From assembly GCA_905210845.1 (NCBI GenBank), contig CAJLYG010000036.1:1-19433 (forward strand): a DNA stretch of 19,433 nt. Reading direction: 5' to 3'. The notes beneath the pieces are model-generated. The model was not told where the DNA came from. It saw only the letters and a list, made by a program, of their open reading frames with translations, and did not search any database. Shown here piece by piece: positions 14,675 through 19,433 of the stretch (within the stretch, counting starts at the first letter, position 1; every line of letters starts with the position of its first letter). Source of the DNA: an uncultured Prevotella sp. Its GTDB lineage: Bacteria > Bacteroidota > Bacteroidia > Bacteroidales > Bacteroidaceae. The position numbers were made by a program, and so were the translations under genes.

Positions 14675-17600
14675 ATGAAACATCTTTTTACACGAACAAG
14701 ATTCAAATTTTCGGATCTCCCCGGTATCCTCGTGATGCTGTGGATATGCCTTGCTTCTATGCATGGCTTAAAAGCATCAGGACAGAATGTAACGATCTCG
14801 CCCTCATCGGGTAGCCTCATTGCGGGGTTGACCTATGAAGGTGAAGTAGGCTTTCAGAATGGATGGTCATCACTTTGGCGGCACAATCAATTGCCTCTTA
14901 CCTTGCATGTATCAGACAAAGCAGACCTTACTGAGAGTGGTGTGCTGAAAGACCCTGCTGGCAATATCCGACTTGACACCGACCGTAATCTTTATGTCGT
15001 GATGGGTGGCACGAGTGTCACCACTTACTTGAGTATCTCTCTGCCCAAAGGCTTCCGCTTCACGGGTTACCGCATGGTGCTGCTCAATGACATGAACGGC
15101 AAAAGCTACGGCGGCTTCAGCTTGAAGAGCATCAACAAGCGGATGTATGAGACTGGGAAATTATTCGACTATAACAATCCTTTGGCTTCCACAGCGGTCA
15201 TGGGTAGTACAACAAATGATTCAAAAGAATATGTCATCGAACGTACCAGCAAGACGGAGACAGATATGGGCAACAACCTGTATTTCTACTTCTGGCGAGA
15301 GAGGGACGCTTACTATGGAGCCACCATCAAGTCAATTGAACTCTACTTCACTGCAGAAAGTGAGTTCCAGGCCGAAGGCGTGCCGGGGACTCCCGACGAG
15401 ATTATCAGTGATGGCGTGAACATGGTAGGTTCTGAATTCACGACTGGCAAGCTCGACTTGGGCGTGATACAGCCGAACTCTAAAGGCGGCGCAACTTACT
15501 ATAGTTACGACTACGAGAACGTGATTGACCTCACGGCGAAGAACTGGCTTTATCAGGAGGACGCAGTATCTGGTGGTAAACTGCCGGAAACCGCAGGCAG
15601 CGGAAAGATCCAAGTGCTGCAAAACGATGGAAAACTTTACTATGCTTTAGGAAATGGTACTTATTATATTGAAACTCCAACCGACACAAAAAACCAAAAT
15701 GGCAAGACAATCCCCTTAGGCTACCGCATCACGGGCGCACAAATCAATGCCCATTATGGCACAAAGGCATCAGCCTCCAACATCGTCTACGGAACAAGAG
15801 GAACCATTTCGTATAGTGTTAGCAGCTGGCTTTGGGGGACTACAACCTACTATCTTCAGACAGACGGCACTTGGGACACCAGTCCCGCTACCCAATGGAC
15901 ACTGACTAATGGCAAGTTGAAGAGCGGCAATACGTATCTATATGTTCAGACCTCCGGCAGGTATTATATCGCCAATGGAACAACTGATGTCAACAAGGCC
16001 AGTAGCTTCACAGTGAGCAATGGACGTGTCATGTGGGGCGACAACTATTTGTTATTTAATAGTCGTTCTTCAAGAGCTCTATTCTCCTCAAGCAACAATT
16101 CTGTCGCATCTTGGAACGCAATCTCCGGGCAGGTCACCAACCCTGCCTACACCCCCTCGGAATTCACGCTCAGCCTCTATGGCACGAGCGGCACCGATGT
16201 GGAAGAAATGGCAAAGGTCAGCAGCAATAACAAAGATCTTACTCTTGAGGTCAGCGATCTGAACAACGACGCGGTGAAGTTTACTATCTCCGGTCTTGCC
16301 GATGGCTCAAAGGCACTCATCACCTACAACCTCACGATGGAGCAGTTGAACCCCTTTATCAACACACTCGACATCGTGTGCCATTCAAAGAAGGCTGATA
16401 ATTTACAAATGACGCAGCAGTTTACCAGTAATGACTTCCAGGTGGCAGGAGGTCAGTTCCTCTTCTACGTGCCATCTGATTTCGTAGGCGAGGGGGGTAC
16501 TTGTAAATTCACGTTCGAGAACCTTACCAGCAAGTATATGGATGATACTTATGGGAAAGGAACTACGGGAAATTCACGCAACTATTTGGTCAAGTCAGCT
16601 TATTATAACAAGTATGGCGATGGCAAACAGTATCAAGCTAAGGGCACAGAACACGCTTCCGATAAGGTATATAGTGAGGAATGTGGGAATCAGGCGTTCA
16701 AGTTCAACAATGCCGCCGAGTTGGAGGCAGCAGGAGCAACGGCTACAGCTTCTACTTTGGAGGAATATCCTTACTCAGGGGCTTTGTACACCTCTCAGGG
16801 TGGTACGTTTACTTCAGACATCGAGTTGGCCATTAACGGTGAGAAGAAGTGCTACCTCTTTGCTGGTGATGAGACACGCTATAACATCGCGCCCACCACA
16901 GCCATGGAGCACCGCTATTATGCTTACTATCTGATGGATATCCAACTGCTCGTGAAGGACTACAATGCTAAGTGCGATCTGAAGGAACTCTATAAGACCA
17001 CTTGTTATGAGGGCGACTTAGAGAAGCCTATGTATGGTGGTACCTTCAAGGCTTATGACACGGAAACTGGTGCCGAGATTCCCAGCTCGAAGGCTTATCT
17101 CACGGTCAACATGATGAAGCAAGCCTTGGGAACTGCATTGACAGAAAAGGGAGCGTCGACCGATCAGATACTCTATCTCGACTACACCAACCTCTACTCG
17201 GTGCTCGTGGAGAGCAAGGAGAGCATGGCTCAGATGAAGGGTGCACTTAACCCCAACTGTCTTATCTTCTTCCCCGAGCGTACTACGTTCGACGAGGACA
17301 ACTACGTGCAGAAAACGCAAAGTGGTGGTTTCCGCGCTTGCAAGAACATTGTTATCACCGATAAACAACCCTTCTACTCACCCTATAAGATATCTGTGCC
17401 GGCAGAGAACTATGCGGCTTATACTCGGAAGATAGAGCTCGATGGATATAACAAGACCGCGCTCGCTACCCTGGTACTGCCTTTCTCTATAGAAGTTAGT
17501 GAAGGCGTGCATGCCAACGACAAGTGCAAGATCTCACTCTACCGAATGAAGGAAGAGGGTGGTCTAACAACAGATAAGGAAGAAGACTATACGGGCAAGG

Positions 17601-18274
17601 ACTTCTGGGGTAAGGCTCAGTTTGTTCCCATTGAGGTAGCCCGAACCATGCCCAACATGCCTTACATGGTCAAGGTGGAAGAGACTTCTGGCGACGAAAA
17701 GATTAACTTTGAAGTCCAGCAATATGGCTCCGACGTTGAAGCTTCTATTAGTGATAATCCAGAGTCTGGTAATTTCATGAATGCAGACGACTATACGTTC
17801 ATGGGAGAGACCGGTACGGGAACCATCGGTAGTGATCAACATAAGTTTACTCATTTCGGTTCTTACTCTGGCAAGAAGCTGAGTAAGGATGGCGGTTGGT
17901 TCTACTTTGCCAATAGCAAGTTCTATAATTCTAAGAACCTCAAGGGCCAGTATCTGTACATGTACCCGTTCCGTGCTTACTTTGGGCACAAGTCGAGCAA
18001 TGGGGCCAAGTTGATGAATGGCTTTAATGTGACTTTCGATGATTGGGCAACAGGTATAAACGACATTACGACGGAATCGGACAATTCTGGTTTGCAACTC
18101 ACGCCGAGTCATGGAGCACTCTTCATCCGTTCATCCGCGCAAACGTCAGTAACAGTAATCAGTGCAGCTGGGGCTACAGTGTTCCGCACTGCAATGAGTG
18201 CAGGAGAAACCAAGACAGTAAACTTGAGTGCAGGTATCTATATTGTGAATGGAAAGAAAGTAATCATCCCTTAA
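14675..18274 (+). CDS. Large exported surface protein with T9SS-type C-terminal domain
   Basis: A 1,199-residue protein from ATG 14675. The frame extends back to a TTG at 14516, but those 53 codons cover the promoter and are not protein-like. The N-terminus has a basic start and a hydrophobic core (LPGILVMLWICLASMHGLKASG, about 15-36), a signal peptide. About residues 388-480 hold three loose repeats of the form Y-L-x-x...A-x-x-W/F-T-L/V-S/T-N-G-K/R (TTYYLQTDG, TYLYVQTSG, NYLLFNSRS). The last 70 residues (GALFIRSSAQTSVTVISAAG ... GIYIVNGKKVIIP) look like a type A T9SS sorting domain, which directs proteins across the outer membrane. No catalytic motif is recognised; an adhesin or carbohydrate-binding role is possible but unproven. 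A 55-residue gene follows 14 bp downstream, and the divergent membrane LuxR pair probably controls both. Confidence 0.85.
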   Translation: MKHLFTRTRFKFSDLPGILVMLWICLASMHGLKASGQNVTISPSSGSLIAGLTYEGEVGFQNGWSSLWRHNQLPLTLHVSDKADLTESGVLKDPAGNIRLDTDRNLYVVMGGTSVTTYLSISLPKGFRFTGYRMVLLNDMNGKSYGGFSLKSINKRMYETGKLFDYNNPLASTAVMGSTTNDSKEYVIERTSKTETDMGNNLYFYFWRERDAYYGATIKSIELYFTAESEFQAEGVPGTPDEIISDGVNMVGSEFTTGKLDLGVIQPNSKGGATYYSYDYENVIDLTAKNWLYQEDAVSGGKLPETAGSGKIQVLQNDGKLYYALGNGTYYIETPTDTKNQNGKTIPLGYRITGAQINAHYGTKASASNIVYGTRGTISYSVSSWLWGTTTYYLQTDGTWDTSPATQWTLTNGKLKSGNTYLYVQTSGRYYIANGTTDVNKASSFTVSNGRVMWGDNYLLFNSRSSRALFSSSNNSVASWNAISGQVTNPAYTPSEFTLSLYGTSGTDVEEMAKVSSNNKDLTLEVSDLNNDAVKFTISGLADGSKALITYNLTMEQLNPFINTLDIVCHSKKADNLQMTQQFTSNDFQVAGGQFLFYVPSDFVGEGGTCKFTFENLTSKYMDDTYGKGTTGNSRNYLVKSAYYNKYGDGKQYQAKGTEHASDKVYSEECGNQAFKFNNAAELEAAGATATASTLEEYPYSGALYTSQGGTFTSDIELAINGEKKCYLFAGDETRYNIAPTTAMEHRYYAYYLMDIQLLVKDYNAKCDLKELYKTTCYEGDLEKPMYGGTFKAYDTETGAEIPSSKAYLTVNMMKQALGTALTEKGASTDQILYLDYTNLYSVLVESKESMAQMKGALNPNCLIFFPERTTFDEDNYVQKTQSGGFRACKNIVITDKQPFYSPYKISVPAENYAAYTRKIELDGYNKTALATLVLPFSIEVSEGVHANDKCKISLYRMKEEGGLTTDKEEDYTGKDFWGKAQFVPIEVARTMPNMPYMVKVEETSGDEKINFEVQQYGSDVEASISDNPESGNFMNADDYTFMGETGTGTIGSDQHKFTHFGSYSGKKLSKDGGWFYFANSKFYNSKNLKGQYLYMYPFRAYFGHKSSNGAKLMNGFNVTFDDWATGINDITTESDNSGLQLTPSHGALFIRSSAQTSVTVISAAGATVFRTAMSAGETKTVNLSAGIYIVNGKKVIIP

Positions 18275-18288
18275 ATAAAGAAAGTGCA

Positions 18289-18456
18289 ATGATGAAGAAA
18301 AAATATATTGTACCACAAGTGGAGGAAGTTGAGGTTGACATGATCTTGCAATTCTTAGCAGGTAGCGATCAGCCTGATCATGGTGGGGCTAAGTCTAACC
18401 GTCCTTTTATAGATGATGAGTTGGACGAATGGCTTGATGATGATGGTTGGGAATAG
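18289..18456 (+). CDS. Small acidic protein of unknown function, KKKYxxP type
   Basis: A 55-residue protein starting at the ATG-ATG pair at 18289. The N-terminus MMKKKYIVPQVEEVEV is followed by a short hydrophobic stretch with small residues (MILQFLAGS) and a very acidic, Trp-containing end (FIDDELDEWLDDDGWE). I recall many short Bacteroidales proteins beginning KK-x-Y-x-x-P with a LLA-S-like segment, but no function is established that I can name. It lies 14 bp after the large secreted-protein gene and just before a terminator, so the two are one operon. The frame is open back to an ATG at 18043, but that would overlap the secreted-protein gene by 232 bp. Possible roles include a peptide precursor or a partner of the secreted protein; both are guesses. 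Confidence 0.75.
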   Translation: MMKKKYIVPQVEEVEVDMILQFLAGSDQPDHGGAKSNRPFIDDELDEWLDDDGWE

Positions 18457-18513
18457 ACTTTTAGAGGTTTTCCCTATTTGATAGGAATTAAAAAATCAAG
18501 TCTAATGATAAAT

Positions 18514-18555
18514 GGGGTGGTGGTCGCTTTAACAGCGATAGCCACCCTTTTTTTT
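18514..18555 (+). terminator. Terminator of the secreted-protein / small-protein operon
   Basis: GGGTGG (18515-18520) pairs with CCACCC (18542-18547), and inside TCGCT pairs with AGCGA across a small internal loop. Eight T residues follow (18548-18555). It lies about 60 bp after the small-gene stop codon. Confidence 0.8.
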
Positions 18556-18579
18556 GTCTTCATTGGAGTGATATGAATG

Positions 18580-18629
18580 AACGAGGCATCCCCTCCATCT
18601 CTTCTTGAGCGTGAAAGGGATGCCTTGTT
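18580..18629 (-). terminator. Stem-loop downstream of the ferritin gene
   Basis: AACGAGGCATCCC (18580-18592) pairs with GGGATGCCTTGTT (18617-18629), a 13-bp stem with a single G-T wobble and a 24-nt loop. It lies about 40 bp after the ftnA stop on the minus strand. No strong T run follows in that direction, so it may be a weak terminator or an mRNA-stabilising hairpin. Confidence 0.55.
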
Positions 18630-18670
18630 AAGGAATTCAGCATCCGTGAAAGAGAGTCTGTCTTTCTGGA

Positions 18671-19192
18671 TTAAGCCTTGGCAGCAAGTGGAGCAGCCTG
18701 AACATAAGCACGGGTAGCCAGGTCCTTGTCAAGCATGAAGAGACCGAAGCCGTTGTCCTTGATCATCTTAAGGTTATCAATGATGTTCTTGGCATTTTCC
18801 TCCTCTTCTACTTGCTCGTCGATAAACCATTTCAGCATACTCTGTGTAGCGAAATCCTTCTCATCGATGGAAAGGGTGTAAAGCTCATTGATCAAGGCTG
18901 TTACCTTCTGCTCGTGGGCAAGAGCCGACTCAAACACGTCGAGCGGAGACTTCCATTCCGTAGGCACGGCATCGATTGCCTTCAGGTTAACGCGACCGTC
19001 GCGCTGTACGATGAAGTTGAAGAAGATCTTGACATGATCCATCTCCTCTTGGTACTGAACATCAAACCAATGACCTATTCCCGGCATGTTATTGGCATAG
19101 GAGTAAGCCGACATTGACAAATAAAGATAAGCCGACCAAAGTTCGGCATTAATCTGCGCATTCAGCGCGTCTTCTACTTTCTTATTCAACAT
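18671..19192 (-). CDS. ftnA: Non-haem bacterial ferritin (iron storage)
   Basis: A 173-residue subunit of the 24-meric cytoplasmic iron store, which oxidises Fe(II) and keeps it as a mineral. All ferroxidase residues sit at the same numbers as in E. coli FtnA: E17, E50, H53 (EEMDHVKIF), E94 and Q127. The third-site residues E49, E126 and E130 are also present. The length fits the family (about 165-175). There is no haem-ligand methionine evidence for bacterioferritin. The gene stands alone, with its own promoter (19238-19268) placed in the first unit of a repeat array. I see no Fur-box-like palindrome between promoter and start codon. Confidence 0.96.
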   Translation of the reverse strand: MLNKKVEDALNAQINAELWSAYLYLSMSAYSYANNMPGIGHWFDVQYQEEMDHVKIFFNFIVQRDGRVNLKAIDAVPTEWKSPLDVFESALAHEQKVTALINELYTLSIDEKDFATQSMLKWFIDEQVEEEENAKNIIDNLKMIKDNGFGLFMLDKDLATRAYVQAAPLAAKA

Positions 19193-19237
19193 AATATAAT
19201 GAATTTATAGTTATATGACAAGAATATACATTTTCCG

Positions 19238-19268
19238 CAAAGATACTGCAAACCGAGCGAAATACAAA
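19238..19268 (-). promoter_or_regulatory. ftnA promoter within repeat unit 1
   Basis: On the minus strand, TTTG (19268 to 19265) and TATCTTTG (19245 to 19238) are separated by 19 bp, a full Bacteroidetes -33/-7 pair. The expected leader is about 40 nt. The -7 box is part of the repeated sequence (AAAGATACTGC on the plus strand). The other two units read TATCTTTC, so only this one is a full match. Confidence 0.7.
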
Positions 19269-19433
19269 ATAAAACTTGTTTTATTTTTATTTCCGAGGTG
19301 CCGCGTATCTTATGGAAAGATACTGCAAACCGAGCGAAATACACGATTTGATTGATAATCAAATCTTCTAAAACTTGTTTTATTTTTATTTCCGAGGTGC
19401 CGCGTATCTTATGGAAAGATACTGCAAACCGAG
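19239..19433. repeat. Tandem repeat array, two full units plus the start of a third, running off the window
   Basis: AAAGATACTGCAAACCGAG starts at 19239, 19316 and 19415. Between copies lies a second shared block of about 45 bp that begins AAAACTTGTTTTATTTTTAT (19271 and 19370) and ends CGCGTATCTTATGG. Unit lengths are 77 and 99 bp. The second unit carries extra DNA containing the perfect inverted repeat GATTTGATT-GAT-AATCAAATC (19345-19365). Unit 1 contains AAAATAAAAC-TT-GTTTTATTTT (19266-19287). The block ending CGAGGTGCCGCGTATCTT is also roughly inverted relative to AAAGATACTGCAAACCGAG, so single strands could fold. Confidence 0.85.

Noticed and set aside
17564..18112. 182-residue frame antisense to the secreted-protein gene
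   Set aside because: It is a shadow frame of a long intact gene, with no start context or recognisable motif. The same holds for frames at 9472-10014, 7675-8184 and 13258-13785.
18043..18288. N-terminal extension of the small acidic protein back to ATG 18043 (137 residues)
   Set aside because: It would overlap the coding end of the secreted-protein gene by 232 bp, and the extension is not protein-like. The ATG-ATG at 18289 starts a basic N-terminus at normal operon spacing.

Overview
The window looks like chromosomal DNA of a Bacteroidales bacterium, most likely of the Prevotella group. The evidence is a SusC/SusD pair controlled by an ECF sigma factor and a FecR-type anti-sigma factor, a large exported protein with a type IX secretion (T9SS)-like C-terminal domain, the general lack of Shine-Dalgarno sequences, and several good matches to the Bacteroidetes -7 promoter box TAnnTTTG. 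I see no tRNA, rRNA, CRISPR array or complete insertion sequence.

Layout. At 1-158 is the C-terminal end of a membrane transporter, probably an MFS sugar permease. It converges on a large exported right-handed beta-helix protein (229-2427, minus), and a strong two-way hairpin lies between them. Positions 2428-3092 hold no convincing gene but are rich in repeats: a directly repeated hairpin element, GGTTGTCAA iterons, and two 18-bp palindromes that are exact reverse complements of each other. Next comes a umuDC translesion polymerase operon (4915 to 3093, minus). Divergent from it is the regulatory and uptake cassette ECF sigma (5113-5692), FecR (5797-6852), SusC (6901-10383), SusD (10402-12216), ending at a strong terminator. 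The sigma gene is broken by a one-base frameshift at a run of six A.

Region 12307-18456 is the most unusual part. Two tandem paralogous genes (minus strand, overlapping by ATGA) encode six-TM membrane proteins with a C-terminal LuxR-type DNA-binding domain. Divergent from them is a gene for a roughly 1,199-residue secreted protein with a T9SS-type C-terminus, followed 14 bp later by a gene for a 55-residue acidic protein. The 197-bp divergent region holds two exact copies of a 19-bp sequence spaced 31 bp apart, placed to control both directions. The upstream regulator gene carries an eight-C tract whose length would decide both its C-terminus and its translational coupling to the second regulator. 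I infer a self-contained surface-protein module controlled by membrane-bound transcription factors.

The window ends with a non-haem ferritin gene (ftnA, minus). Its promoter lies inside the first unit of a repeat array that runs off the window edge.
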